Assembly: GCF_003581615.1 (NCBI RefSeq)
Contig: NZ_QXFH01000063.1
Coordinates: 37,340 to 101,339, forward strand
DNA from: Flagellimonas lutimaris
GTDB taxonomy: Bacteria; Bacteroidota; Bacteroidia; Flavobacteriales; Flavobacteriaceae
Length of the DNA stretch: 64,000 nucleotides
Direction of reading: 5' to 3'
The position numbers and the translations under genes were made by a program. Every line of letters starts with the position of its first letter. The first letter of the stretch is position 1. Positions 9,417-18,380 of the stretch are shown one piece after another. The notes under the pieces are model-generated. The model ran no database searches. It worked only from the letters and a program-made list of their open reading frames with translations, and was not told the origin of the DNA.

Positions 9417-11189
9417 TTGAAGTATATAGTTTTTTTAGCGGCCCTTTTCCTTTTTATATCCTGTGAATCCGAGACCCAGGATGAAAAATCCTCCTATCCA
9501 ACCCATTATGAATCCTCTGATGGCATGGAAACGGCTACCTATCAACAAACCATCGATTATTATATTACCCTTGCACGTGATTTTCCGGAAATAAACATTC
9601 ACACCATCGGCAAAACGGACAGTGGCTATCCTTTGCACACGGTGACATTTAATCCTGATGGAGATTTTAACTACGAAAATATTCGCAAGGAAAAATCCAT
9701 TATCCTAATCAATAACGGGATACACCCTGGTGAGAGCGATGGTATAGACGCCACAATGATGCTCTATAGAGATTTGGCCACCAAAAAATTGGCCATGCCC
9801 AAAAATACAGTATTGGTCACCATACCCATCTACAACATAGGAGGTTCGCTTAATAGAAACTCCACCACAAGGGCCAACCAAAACGGCCCTTTGGAATATG
9901 GTTTCCGAGGAAATGCGCGCAATTATGATTTAAATAGGGATTTCATTAAAATGGACACCCAAAATGCCCAGACGTTCGCTCAAATATTTCATATGGTAAA
10001 ACCCGATGTTTTTATCGACAACCATGTAAGCAACGGAGCAGATTACCAATACACCTTGACCCACCTTTTTACCCAGCACAACAAACTTGGAGGTGAAATG
10101 GGAGAATACCTGCACGACACTCTAATGCCCAGCCTTGAAAATTCCTTGGCCGAGAAGGAGTGGGACATTACCCCTTACGTCAATGTTTTTAATACACCGC
10201 CAGAAATGGGATTCAGTCAATTTATGGATCACCCAAGATATTCCACAGGATACACAACACTTTGGAGCACCTTGGGCCTAATGGTGGAGACCCATATGCT
10301 AAAGCCATACAAACAACGTGTTGAAGGCACATATGATTTAATGCAGAGCCTGATCGAAGTAGTTGAAGTAGAACACAAGAACATTAAAGTGCTTCGCAAG
10401 AAAACCTTGGAAAACAACTTGGACCTTTCAGAATATTACTTTAACTGGCAAGTAGACACCACACAAAGTTCCATTCTTAAATTTAAGGGTTACGAAGCGG
10501 AACAATTTACAAGCGAAGTAACCGGGCTTCCCAGATTAAAATATAACCGGGACAAACCGTTTACCAAGGAGACAGTTTACCAAGATTATTTTTACCCATT
10601 AGATACCGTTGAAGTGCCCGATGCCTACATTGTAAAAAGAAGCTGGAAAAAAGTAATTGAACGATTGGATGCAAATAAAATTCAATATTCACCCATAAAA
10701 AAAGACACTGCGCTTTCCGTAGAAGCCTATAAAATAAGGAATTACGATACTCGGAATGCTCCATACGAAGGTCATTACCTCCACTCTAATACCCAGGTGG
10801 ACAAAGGCATTAAAAAAGTTCATTTTAGAGAAGGTGATTTATTGGTACCAACCCGTCAGCCGGGGATTCGCTATCTTATGGAAACCTTGGAACCTCAAGG
10901 TGCAGATTCATTTTTTAACTGGAACTTTTTTGATACCGTACTGCAGCGCAAAGAGGGTTTCTCCCCTTACGTTTTTGAAGATGTTGCGCTGGAAATGTTG
11001 CAAAAAGATTCTTTATTATTACGGGAATTCGAGGCAAAAAAAGAAGCTGAACTCAATTTTGCCAACAATTGGTACGCGCAATTAAATTGGATTTTTGAAC
11101 GCTCCGAGCATTTTGAGGAAGCTTACCTTACCTACCCCATTTTTAGGATAGCAAAAAACATTGATGCCTCTGGATTACTCTCTAACTAA
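9417..11189 (+). CDS. Secreted M14-family zinc carboxypeptidase, lipoprotein
   Basis: About 590 aa. With a TTG start at 9417 it begins MKYIVFLAALFLFISC, a signal peptide with a lipobox cysteine at residue 16; starting further upstream would bury this signal. The M14 zinc ligands are seen as HPGES near residue 103, a downstream histidine in DNHVSNGADYQ, and a glutamate candidate in MVETHML. NRDFIKMDT is also family-like. It should cleave C-terminal residues from peptides at the cell surface or in the periplasm. The 3' end overlaps the convergent NUDIX gene by 8 bases. Confidence 0.87.
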   Translation: MKYIVFLAALFLFISCESETQDEKSSYPTHYESSDGMETATYQQTIDYYITLARDFPEINIHTIGKTDSGYPLHTVTFNPDGDFNYENIRKEKSIILINNGIHPGESDGIDATMMLYRDLATKKLAMPKNTVLVTIPIYNIGGSLNRNSTTRANQNGPLEYGFRGNARNYDLNRDFIKMDTQNAQTFAQIFHMVKPDVFIDNHVSNGADYQYTLTHLFTQHNKLGGEMGEYLHDTLMPSLENSLAEKEWDITPYVNVFNTPPEMGFSQFMDHPRYSTGYTTLWSTLGLMVETHMLKPYKQRVEGTYDLMQSLIEVVEVEHKNIKVLRKKTLENNLDLSEYYFNWQVDTTQSSILKFKGYEAEQFTSEVTGLPRLKYNRDKPFTKETVYQDYFYPLDTVEVPDAYIVKRSWKKVIERLDANKIQYSPIKKDTALSVEAYKIRNYDTRNAPYEGHYLHSNTQVDKGIKKVHFREGDLLVPTRQPGIRYLMETLEPQGADSFFNWNFFDTVLQRKEGFSPYVFEDVALEMLQKDSLLLREFEAKKEAELNFANNWYAQLNWIFERSEHFEEAYLTYPIFRIAKNIDASGLLSN

Positions 11190-11781
11190 AAGGCCAATCC
11201 TCGAACAATATCTTAATGTTGTGGTAAGAATTTTTTAATGCTTTTTTGGTCTTTTTGGGGCCTTTCCACTTTACTCTTTTAATACCTTCTGATTTTTCCG
11301 GCACCAATTTTCCTTTGTAATCAGTGGACATAATGAACCAATGCGTTTGCTTCAATCGGTACTCCCCGTTTCTTTTAAATACATGAAAAGTAGTATGGAG
11401 AAATTTTTCAATCTTAAGGTTTTTTACCCCAGTTTCCTCCTCTACTTCGCGAATTGCTGCGCGTTCTATGGACTCTCCCTTATCTACTTTTCCTTTGGGC
11501 AGATCCCATTTTCCATTTCGGTAAATAAACAGAACTTTTCCCTTTTTGTTTACTACAAATCCGCCACCTGCAACTACTACGGGAATTTTATGCATAAAAA
11601 GCTTCAGGATTTTCTGTTCATCAGGATGGTACAGATAAGCTTTTTTAATTTTCTTTTTGGACAAAAGTCGAATAGCCTCAACAATGGAATCACCATCCAA
11701 AGAAAACAAATTACCGTTGGAATCCTGGGGGCGCTCGTTTGTTAAAATCAGTGGAGCCTCATTAACAAAAACTTCATACAT
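11182..11781 (-). CDS. NUDIX hydrolase
   Basis: The 199-aa product has a complete NUDIX box, GKVDKGESIERAAIREVEEETGV, around residues 113-135, with the metal-binding REVEEE helix intact. A ~90-residue N-terminal extension (MYEVFVNEAPLILTNE) is typical of a flavobacterial subgroup. It probably hydrolyses a nucleoside diphosphate derivative; the substrate cannot be read from the sequence. Its ATG at 11781 is only seven bases from the ATG of pyrE on the other strand, so each promoter must lie in or over the neighbour's coding start. Confidence 0.93.
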   Translation of the reverse strand: MYEVFVNEAPLILTNERPQDSNGNLFSLDGDSIVEAIRLLSKKKIKKAYLYHPDEQKILKLFMHKIPVVVAGGGFVVNKKGKVLFIYRNGKWDLPKGKVDKGESIERAAIREVEEETGVKNLKIEKFLHTTFHVFKRNGEYRLKQTHWFIMSTDYKGKLVPEKSEGIKRVKWKGPKKTKKALKNSYHNIKILFEDWPFS

Positions 11782-11788
11782 TTGCGCA

Positions 11789-12427
11789 ATGGTTTTAGAT
11801 AAGGGTATCGCAAAAAAAACAGCCGAGCTGTTATTACAAATTAATGCAATAAAGTTGGAACCTGAAAATCCTTTTACATGGGCTTCAGGTTGGAAATCGC
11901 CTATTTATTGCGATAATAGGGTCATGCTCTCCTACCCCATGGTCAGGAATTTTGTAAGGGAAGAAATCGCAAAGCAAGTTGAAAAACTCTACGGAAAGCC
12001 TGATGTAATTGCCGGAGTAGCTACGGGGGCCATTGGAGTAGGCATTTTAGTCGCCGAAGCACTTGGACTTCCATTTGTTTATGTTAGACCCAAACCGAAA
12101 GAGCACGGAAGGCAAAACCAGATTGAAGGGTATTTTGAAGCAGGGCAAAGTGTGGTTGTCATTGAAGATTTGATCAGCACGGGCAACAGCAGCCTTAACG
12201 CAGTAAAAGCACTTAAAGAGCAAAAAGCCGATATTAAAGGAATGATTGCCATTTTTACCTACGGGTTTCCCGTTTCCACGGAAAATTTTGAAAAAGAAGG
12301 TGTGGAACTCCATACCCTATCCGATTACGAAAACCTTATTGAGCAAGCTTCGGAAACCAACCATATTCAAGAAAACCAATTACAGACATTATTAGAGTGG
12401 AGATCAAATCCACAAGAATGGAAATAA
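11789..12427 (+). CDS. pyrE: Orotate phosphoribosyltransferase
   Basis: The 212-aa product converts orotate and PRPP to orotidine 5'-monophosphate in pyrimidine synthesis. It contains FTWASGWKSPIYCDNR near residue 30, GVATGAIGVG near 78, and the PRPP-binding loop VVVIEDLISTGNSSLNAV near 125. The start is ATG 11789 (MVLDKGIAKKTAELLL); a longer frame upstream runs antisense through the NUDIX gene and is rejected. It is followed nine bases later by an SRPBCC protein and is probably cotranscribed with it. Confidence 0.95.
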   Translation: MVLDKGIAKKTAELLLQINAIKLEPENPFTWASGWKSPIYCDNRVMLSYPMVRNFVREEIAKQVEKLYGKPDVIAGVATGAIGVGILVAEALGLPFVYVRPKPKEHGRQNQIEGYFEAGQSVVVIEDLISTGNSSLNAVKALKEQKADIKGMIAIFTYGFPVSTENFEKEGVELHTLSDYENLIEQASETNHIQENQLQTLLEWRSNPQEWK

Positions 12428-12436
12428 AATTTTACA

Positions 12437-12835
12437 ATGCATATTGAAGCCTCAAAAAAGAAAGTAGCCAAAAGCGATAAAGAAGTATTTGAGTTCTTGA
12501 CAGACATCAAAAACTTTGAAACCTTAATGCCGGATAATATTGACAAATTTGAAGTCTTGGACGAAAACACATTCAAATTTGCATTAAAAGGTATGCCCGA
12601 AATTGTGCTTAGGTTGAAAGAGCAAAACCCAAATGACAAAGTGATTCTGGGTGCCGCAAGCGATAAACTTCCGTTTACCTTAACCGCAGATATCACTTCT
12701 TTAGGAGAGAATGAAAGCGAGGTAGCGTTAAGTTTTGAAGGTCAATTCAATGCCATGATGGCCATGATGATCAAGGCACCTATCACTAATTTTATGGGAA
12801 CGCTGTCCAACAATATGGATAAAATAGGTCAGTAA
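12437..12835 (+). CDS. SRPBCC (START/Bet v 1-like) family protein
   Basis: The 132-aa cytoplasmic protein begins MHIEASKKKVAKSDKEVFEFLTD and is built like the SRPBCC fold: an N-terminal strand, two short helices, a run of strands and a long C-terminal helix (FNAMMAMMIKAPITNFMGTLSNNMDKI). The family binds hydrophobic ligands in a cavity; no ligand can be named. The same protein type often follows pyrE in flavobacteria, which I take from general familiarity. The gene ends inside the convergent birA gene (7-base overlap). Confidence 0.82.
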   Translation: MHIEASKKKVAKSDKEVFEFLTDIKNFETLMPDNIDKFEVLDENTFKFALKGMPEIVLRLKEQNPNDKVILGAASDKLPFTLTADITSLGENESEVALSFEGQFNAMMAMMIKAPITNFMGTLSNNMDKIGQ

Positions 12836-13572
12836 AGCAGGCTTACTTCCTTTAAGTCAAATTCTTTAAAAACCCTATCCTCCAATTCGAGTACCAATTT
12901 GCCCGATGGTGACACCTTACGGATATACCCCATAAACATTTCATCTTGCTCATTTGTAAAGGTCGATGGTTTATCTTTTCTAAAAAGCATCTTTTCGTAG
13001 GCAGGCAATAATTGAGGTACCGTTTTTGCCTCGATTCCCTCAAAATAAAACCTGATACGTTCCAATATCATAAGAAGAAGCTCATCAAGATTAAAATTAC
13101 GGCCCGTTATCGCTTTTAAGGAAGATGCTTTATCCAAATTCGCAAAATCAGTTTGGTTCACATTTAAGCCAATTCCGATAATGGAATGACCTACCTTGTC
13201 GCCTTTCAAGACATTTTCAATCAAAATACCACAAATTTTCTTGGAACCTGACATAATGTCGTTGGGCCATTTAACTTTGACTTTGGGAACCGAAAGTTCA
13301 CTCAATGTATCAATAACAGCCAAAGAAACTGCAATGTTCAAAACAAATTGGTATTGGACATTCAGCGAATCAAATTTTTTTAACACACTGAAGGTAAGGT
13401 TTTTACCTCCTTCTGACTGCCAAGAAGTTCCCATTTGCCCCCTACCCTTAAGTTGATTCTTAGTAACAACAACAGTGTAATCAGATAGATTTTCAGAACG
13501 CAACAAATCCTTTAAATATAAATTTGTGGACTCCGTGGCATCAAGTTTGAGTATTTGAAAATGTTTTCCCAA
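12829..13572 (-). CDS. birA: Biotin--[acetyl-CoA-carboxylase] ligase
   Basis: The 247-aa protein-ligase form of BirA lacks the N-terminal helix-turn-helix found in E. coli, so it should attach biotin to the carboxylase carrier without acting as a repressor. Signatures are DATESTNLYLKDL near residue 10, the biotinyl-AMP loop KGRGQMGTSWQSEGGKNL (GRGRxG-type) near 43, KWPNDIMSGSKKICGILIE near 100, and IGIGLNVNQ near 130. It is divergent from rsfS with an 82-base gap containing a promoter-like box for rsfS. Confidence 0.94.
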   Translation of the reverse strand: MGKHFQILKLDATESTNLYLKDLLRSENLSDYTVVVTKNQLKGRGQMGTSWQSEGGKNLTFSVLKKFDSLNVQYQFVLNIAVSLAVIDTLSELSVPKVKVKWPNDIMSGSKKICGILIENVLKGDKVGHSIIGIGLNVNQTDFANLDKASSLKAITGRNFNLDELLLMILERIRFYFEGIEAKTVPQLLPAYEKMLFRKDKPSTFTNEQDEMFMGYIRKVSPSGKLVLELEDRVFKEFDLKEVSLLY

Positions 13573-13627
13573 TATGGCAAGCCTTTATGATTTGTTAAAA
13601 ACTAGGGCTAAGAAAACAAAAAAAACA

Positions 13628-13635
13628 TAACTTTG
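13628..13635 (+). promoter_or_regulatory. Promoter -7 box upstream of rsfS
   Basis: TAACTTTG matches the Bacteroidota -7 consensus TAnnTTTG and lies 20 bases before the rsfS ATG. No convincing -33 TTTG is found at the usual ~19-21 base spacing, so this is only a partial match. Confidence 0.35.
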
Positions 13636-13654
13636 TAAAAACTAAAATTTTTGA

Positions 13655-14032
13655 ATGCAGAAAACGAAAGCTAGCGCAGATGAATTGATTGCCTTAATCT
13701 TAGAAGGAATAGAAGATGTTAAAGGAGTTGATATAAATCTACTTGACCTGAGGGAAATCGAAAATACAGTTTGCGACTACTTTATCATCTGCAATGGTAC
13801 TTCCAACACGCATGTAAATGCAATTGTTTCCTCTATCCAAAAAAAGGTCAGTAAAGCCATTCACGACAAGCCATGGCATGTCGAAGGCTCTGAAAATGCC
13901 GAATGGGTGCTGATGGATTATGTCAATGTTGTAGTGCATGTATTTCAAAAACATATTAGGGAATTTTATGACATTGAGGGACTTTGGGGAGATGCCAAAG
14001 TTACTATGGTGGAAAGCAGTTACAATTCTTAA
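13655..14032 (+). CDS. rsfS: Ribosome silencing factor RsfS
   Basis: The 125-aa product belongs to the RsfS/Iojap family, which binds ribosomal protein uL14 on the 50S subunit and blocks subunit joining when nutrients are short. Conserved blocks are IEDVKGVDINLLDLR, TVCDYFIICNGTSNTHVNAI, WHVEGSENAEWVLMDYVNVVVHVF and FYDIEGLWGDA. The length is typical. ftsH starts six bases after its stop, and this gene order is common in Bacteroidota. Confidence 0.96.
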   Translation: MQKTKASADELIALILEGIEDVKGVDINLLDLREIENTVCDYFIICNGTSNTHVNAIVSSIQKKVSKAIHDKPWHVEGSENAEWVLMDYVNVVVHVFQKHIREFYDIEGLWGDAKVTMVESSYNS

Positions 14033-14038
14033 AAAAAA

Positions 14039-15988
14039 ATGGCAAAAGAAAACAATCCAAATAATACCCCGAAAAAACCACGTCTTAGTTCGTGGTGGAT
14101 ATATGGTGTGGTAATCGCCTTGATCATTGGCTTCCAATTTTTTGGAGGAAGCAGTTTTTCGAGTACAGAAAAAACCACAACATCAGAATTACAGGAATTT
14201 TTACGCAACGGTGACATTTCCAAAATCGTTATCATTACCAATACACGTCAAGCCAAGGTTTTCCTCACCGAGGAAGCTTTAAAGAAAGATGTGCATAAAG
14301 GTGTGGCCGAAAAACCACTATTACCTTCATCTGGACTGGTACCCCAATATGTTCTCGATTATGGTGATCTTCAGATTTTCCAAAATGAAATCACTGAAAT
14401 CAAAAAGGAAAACAATCTGGATACCATTGTTGAGTTCGATACAGAATCCAACGTGCTCGGTGAAATATTCTTAACCCTGTTGCCATTTGCACTGATTATC
14501 GGTATCTGGATTTACCTGATGCGAAGGATGTCAGGCGGTGCCGGAGGTGGTGCAGGCGGACAGATTTTCAACATTGGAAAATCGAAAGCCAAACTATTTG
14601 ACGAAAAAACAGATACCCGCACATCATTTAAAGATGTTGCCGGTTTGGAAGGAGCCAAAGAAGAGGTCCAGGAAATCGTAGAATTCCTTAAAAATCCAGA
14701 TAAATACACTTCCTTAGGTGGTAAAATACCCAAAGGAGCCCTTTTGGTAGGCCCTCCTGGAACAGGTAAAACATTATTGGCGAAAGCTGTGGCAGGAGAA
14801 GCTAAAGTGCCATTCTTCTCGCTATCAGGTTCCGACTTTGTAGAAATGTTCGTAGGGGTTGGCGCATCAAGGGTGCGCGATTTGTTCAAACAAGCAAAGG
14901 ACAAATCTCCTGCTATCATTTTTATTGATGAAATTGATGCCATCGGACGTGCAAGGGGTAAAAATAACTTTACAGGTTCCAATGATGAACGGGAAAACAC
15001 CCTTAACCAATTATTGACCGAAATGGATGGTTTTGGAACCAACACCAATGTAATCGTATTGGCTGCGACCAACCGTGCCGATGTATTGGATAAAGCATTG
15101 ATGCGTGCAGGACGTTTTGACCGTCAAATTTATGTTGACCTACCCGACCTGAACGAAAGAAAAGAGATATTCGAAGTACACCTGCGTCCCATTAAGACTG
15201 CCGAAACCTTGGATTTGGACTTTTTGGCCAAACAAACACCTGGATTCTCGGGAGCTGACATTGCCAACGTTTGTAACGAAGCGGCACTTATCGCTGCCCG
15301 TAAAGAGAAAAAAGCGGTGACCAAGGAAGATTTCTTGGATGCCGTGGATAGAATTGTAGGTGGTCTGGAAAAGAAAAATAAAATCATCACCCCCAATGAA
15401 AAGAAAACCATTGCATTCCACGAAGCAGGCCACGCCACTGTAAGCTGGATGTTGGAACATGCTGCACCTTTGGTAAAAGTAACCATTGTTCCTCGTGGAC
15501 AGTCGCTGGGAGCTGCATGGTATTTGCCCGAAGAACGTTTAATTGTTCGTCCAGAACAAATGCTGGATGAGATGTGCGCCACAATGGGTGGTAGAGCTGC
15601 AGAAAAAGTAATGTTTGATCAAATATCCACCGGGGCCCTGAGCGATTTGGAAAAAGTTACCAAACAGGCTCGTGCCATGGTAACGATATATGGGCTAAAT
15701 GAGGAATTGGGTAACATTACCTATTACGATTCATCAGGTCAGAACGAATACGGGTTCACCAAGCCCTATAGTGAGGAAACAGCCCAGAAAATTGACCAAG
15801 AGATTTCCAAAATGATTGAAAAGCAATATCAACGGGCTATCCAATTGCTAGATGATAATAAAGACAAGCTTACTGAACTTGCAGAAAGACTTTTGGACAA
15901 AGAGGTTATTTTCAAAGATGATTTGGAGAAGATTTTCGGCCAAAGACCTTTTGAAAAAGAGGAAGAGGAACTTGAGCCTGCCAAATAA
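14039..15988 (+). CDS. ftsH: ATP-dependent zinc metalloprotease FtsH
   Basis: The 649-aa membrane-bound AAA+ protease degrades misfolded membrane and some regulatory proteins. It has two membrane segments (around residues 21-38 and 140-160) flanking a periplasmic domain, a glycine-rich linker (GGAGGGAGGQ), Walker A GPPGTGKT near 238, Walker B IIFIDEID, the pore loop FVEMFVG, the SRH, and the zinc motif HEAGH near 461. The C-terminus is acidic. It sits in the apparent unit rsfS-ftsH-LUD-cdsA-psd-acbP. Confidence 0.98.
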   Translation: MAKENNPNNTPKKPRLSSWWIYGVVIALIIGFQFFGGSSFSSTEKTTTSELQEFLRNGDISKIVIITNTRQAKVFLTEEALKKDVHKGVAEKPLLPSSGLVPQYVLDYGDLQIFQNEITEIKKENNLDTIVEFDTESNVLGEIFLTLLPFALIIGIWIYLMRRMSGGAGGGAGGQIFNIGKSKAKLFDEKTDTRTSFKDVAGLEGAKEEVQEIVEFLKNPDKYTSLGGKIPKGALLVGPPGTGKTLLAKAVAGEAKVPFFSLSGSDFVEMFVGVGASRVRDLFKQAKDKSPAIIFIDEIDAIGRARGKNNFTGSNDERENTLNQLLTEMDGFGTNTNVIVLAATNRADVLDKALMRAGRFDRQIYVDLPDLNERKEIFEVHLRPIKTAETLDLDFLAKQTPGFSGADIANVCNEAALIAARKEKKAVTKEDFLDAVDRIVGGLEKKNKIITPNEKKTIAFHEAGHATVSWMLEHAAPLVKVTIVPRGQSLGAAWYLPEERLIVRPEQMLDEMCATMGGRAAEKVMFDQISTGALSDLEKVTKQARAMVTIYGLNEELGNITYYDSSGQNEYGFTKPYSEETAQKIDQEISKMIEKQYQRAIQLLDDNKDKLTELAERLLDKEVIFKDDLEKIFGQRPFEKEEEELEPAK

Positions 15989-16052
15989 AATTATTGCGTA
16001 AAGTCTAATCAAAAGAATTATATTGATTCAGTAGAAAAGAACAAAACCATTA

Positions 16053-16661
16053 ATGGGAGTTTTTAAAAAACTTTTCGGAGGAGGAAAAAAGGTTTCCAAG
16101 GAAACCACGGAAACCCGTGGTGACCATATGCCCGATTTAAAAATTCCTGTGGATGAAAAATTCACCATCTACTTTAAAAAGAATGGTGGAAAGTTTATTT
16201 ACTGTGAAGACTTTGCCGAAGTCTCCGAGGCACTCAAAAACATTATTTCGGAAAACGATTGGCAAAACCATCTTTTCTTCTCGATGGACCCAAGGCTGGA
16301 AACCCGTTTTGCGTCAGAAAACTTGGAGTTTACGGGAAATCGTGGCGAAAGTGATATTTTCTTTACCACATGTGAACACTTAGTTGCCCATAATGGTTCC
16401 ATTTTGGTATGTTCCAATCAAATCAAAGAAAAAAAATTAGACGAATTACCCTCTAATCTAGTGGTTTTCGCTACCACCAGTCAGTTGGTGGACTCTATTA
16501 GTGAAGCACTTAAAATTATTAAAGAACGCTATCAAAAAAATATTCCCAATAACATTACCACTTTAAAGCACTTTCAGCAAACGCCCGAAAATAAAGATGA
16601 CTTTCTTTCTTACGGAAGTGCCTCAAAAAATGTATATCTTTTACTCCTAGAAGATTTCTAA
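16053..16661 (+). CDS. LUD-domain (LutC/YkgG-like) protein
   Basis: The 202-aa product has a short basic N-terminal stretch (VFKKLFGGGKKVSKE) and then a reduced LUD domain: SDIFFTTCEHLVAHNGSILVCS and LPSNLVVFATTSQLVDSISEAL correspond to the conserved core. LUD proteins include LutB and LutC of lactate oxidation, but no lutA or lutB is nearby and the context is membrane biogenesis, so a lactate role is not supported. It lies 65 bases after ftsH and 4 bases before cdsA. Confidence 0.8.
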   Translation: MGVFKKLFGGGKKVSKETTETRGDHMPDLKIPVDEKFTIYFKKNGGKFIYCEDFAEVSEALKNIISENDWQNHLFFSMDPRLETRFASENLEFTGNRGESDIFFTTCEHLVAHNGSILVCSNQIKEKKLDELPSNLVVFATTSQLVDSISEALKIIKERYQKNIPNNITTLKHFQQTPENKDDFLSYGSASKNVYLLLLEDF

Positions 16662-16665
16662 ATAC

Positions 16666-17469
16666 ATGAGAGAAATTTTAAGACGCTCCATTACCGGGGT
16701 TATTTATGTGGTACTTCTCCTGGGTGCGGTATTTTTGAGCTCGGATGCCTTCGACTTCCTTTTCATGGCATTTGGTCTTGCTTGCCTGTACGAATTTAAA
16801 AGAATTGTACACCTTAAAGGATATTACATTTTTGTGGCCTATCTCGCCCTCTGGTGGGTTTTCATTTATTTGACCAACGATACTACCGCAGTCAACTTAC
16901 TAATGCTATGTACGGTTGCTGTAAATCTTGCCCTACTGATGTTCCTCTTTTCAAAAAAGCCAAGGAAGTTCACCAACTTTCAAAAATTTATCATCGGCCT
17001 TTTTTATATAGGAGGAGGTTGTATTTTTCTAACAATGATTCCTTACAAACATGAAAGTTTTGCCCAATTTTTAATTATGGGCATCTTTATCTTGATATGG
17101 GTCAATGATACATTTGCCTACTTAATGGGAAGAACTTTGGGCCGTACAAAGCTATTTCCTGCAGTTTCTCCAAAAAAAACCATTGAAGGTTCTGCAGGAG
17201 GTCTTATTTTTGCACTGGTAGCTGCCTATTTTTTATCGTGGTACGAAACAAGACTTACGGTAACGGAGTGGATGGCTATGGCCTGTTTAATAGTGGTTGC
17301 AGGGAGTTTGGGCGATTTATTGGAATCAAAGTTCAAGCGTATGGCCGGAGTAAAAGATAGCGGAGCTATTTTACCGGGGCATGGCGGAATTTGGGACCGA
17401 CTGGATAGCTTGGTGTTTGCTGCACCTTTTGCGTATTTGATCTTAAATATATTCTCCTATGTTTCATAA
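16666..17469 (+). CDS. cdsA: Phosphatidate cytidylyltransferase
   Basis: The 267-aa integral membrane protein (about seven or eight hydrophobic segments) makes CDP-diacylglycerol from phosphatidate and CTP. The C-terminal signature is clear: GSLGDLLESKFKRMAGVKDSGAILPGHGGIWDRLDS, shown here as GSLGDLLESK then KDSGAILPGHGGIWDRLDS near residues 210-245. The metal-binding DTFAYLMGR and SPKKTIEGS blocks precede it. It overlaps psd by 11 bases, so head-group synthesis genes are translationally coupled. Confidence 0.96.
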   Translation: MREILRRSITGVIYVVLLLGAVFLSSDAFDFLFMAFGLACLYEFKRIVHLKGYYIFVAYLALWWVFIYLTNDTTAVNLLMLCTVAVNLALLMFLFSKKPRKFTNFQKFIIGLFYIGGGCIFLTMIPYKHESFAQFLIMGIFILIWVNDTFAYLMGRTLGRTKLFPAVSPKKTIEGSAGGLIFALVAAYFLSWYETRLTVTEWMAMACLIVVAGSLGDLLESKFKRMAGVKDSGAILPGHGGIWDRLDSLVFAAPFAYLILNIFSYVS

Positions 17470-18124
17470 AGAGGGGCAAAAAATTATAATTACCACTTTT
17501 TTTCTAGTGGTAGCTGCCGTTTTGGCTGCACAATACTACATTGATGTGGAATGGGTTCGGATGGCCGTTCAAATTGCTGCACTTTTGGTTTTGATAGCCA
17601 TTCTGCAGTTTTTTAGAAACCCGAAAAGATTGGTTACCCCAAATTTTGATGAAATTTTGGCCCCCGTTGATGGCAAAGTTGTTGTAATCGAAGAGGTTGA
17701 TGAACCAGAGTATTTCAAAGAAAAAAGAAAACAAGTATCCATATTCATGTCGCCCACCAATGTGCATGTGACCCGTTATCCTGCCAGTGGTACGGTAACC
17801 TATTCAAAATATCACCCTGGTAAGTATTTGGTGGCCTGGCACCCAAAATCCAGTACGGAAAACGAACGCACAACAATTATACTCCACACCCCTAAGTTTG
17901 GCGAAATAGGTTATAGACAAATAGCTGGTGCCATGGCACGCAGAATCGTAAACTATGCCGAAGAGGGTGAACAGGTAACTCAAGGGGAAGATGCTGGCTT
18001 CATTAAATTTGGCTCCAGAGTAGATCTATTGTTGCCCCTGGACTGTGACATTACCGTTGAATTGAACCAAAAAGTAGTTGGGGCACGTACTTGTATTGCC
18101 TCTGTAAGACCATTGGATGATTAG
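17459..18124 (+). CDS. psd: Phosphatidylserine decarboxylase, short form
   Basis: The 221-aa proenzyme converts phosphatidylserine to phosphatidylethanolamine. Two membrane segments lie in the first 50 residues. The catalytic domain has the substrate and processing blocks FMSPTNVHVTRYPASG, IAGAMARRIV and the self-cleavage Gly-Ser in KFGSRVDLL near residue 184, which yields the pyruvoyl group. This is the short Psd type found in Bacteroidota and archaea. It overlaps both cdsA and the following acyl-CoA-binding protein gene. Confidence 0.94.
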   Translation: MFHKEGQKIIITTFFLVVAAVLAAQYYIDVEWVRMAVQIAALLVLIAILQFFRNPKRLVTPNFDEILAPVDGKVVVIEEVDEPEYFKEKRKQVSIFMSPTNVHVTRYPASGTVTYSKYHPGKYLVAWHPKSSTENERTTIILHTPKFGEIGYRQIAGAMARRIVNYAEEGEQVTQGEDAGFIKFGSRVDLLLPLDCDITVELNQKVVGARTCIASVRPLDD

Positions 18125-18380
18125 TGAAGATCTACATAAGAGATTTAACGATGCCGTTGACTTTGTTAACGACTATACGGATCCTTTGCCTGCGGATTTG
18201 TTATTAAAGCTATATGCTTATTTTAAAATTGCCAACAAGAACTTTGACAATCCAGGAAGTAGAACACCGCTCATCAATGCATTCAAAGCAAACGCTCTGT
18301 TTCAAGCGAAAAGAATAAGCGTCGAGGAAGCGATGGAAAAATATGTTGCCTTGGTGGAGAAGGAGCTAAAATCACTCTAA
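18117..18380 (+). CDS. Acyl-CoA-binding protein (ACBP)
   Basis: The 87-aa product has the ACBP four-helix layout: LHKRFNDAVDFVNDYT, then LLLKLYAYFKIANKNFDN with the conserved LYxYxKxA segment, the acyl-CoA loop region ALFQAKRISVEEAMEKYVALVEK near the C-terminus, and normal family length. ACBPs buffer and shuttle acyl-CoA esters in the cytoplasm. It is translationally coupled to psd (8-base overlap) in a phospholipid unit, which fits acyl-donor handling. The canonical KWDAW is altered to NAFKANALF, so the assignment rests on overall pattern. It ends 4 bases inside the convergent hydroxylase gene. Confidence 0.83.
   Translation: MISEDLHKRFNDAVDFVNDYTDPLPADLLLKLYAYFKIANKNFDNPGSRTPLINAFKANALFQAKRISVEEAMEKYVALVEKELKSL

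Noticed and set aside
11657..11788. N-terminal extension of pyrE
   Set aside because: The frame continues upstream antisense through the NUDIX gene, but the extra residues are unlike PyrE; ATG 11789 gives the normal start.
14512..15072. 186-codon open frame antisense to ftsH
   Set aside because: It lies wholly inside ftsH on the other strand, has no family features, and is a composition effect of the conserved AAA+ region.
16053..16661. Lactate oxidation protein LutC
   Set aside because: Only the LUD core matches and no lutA or lutB is present, so the specific role was not assigned.
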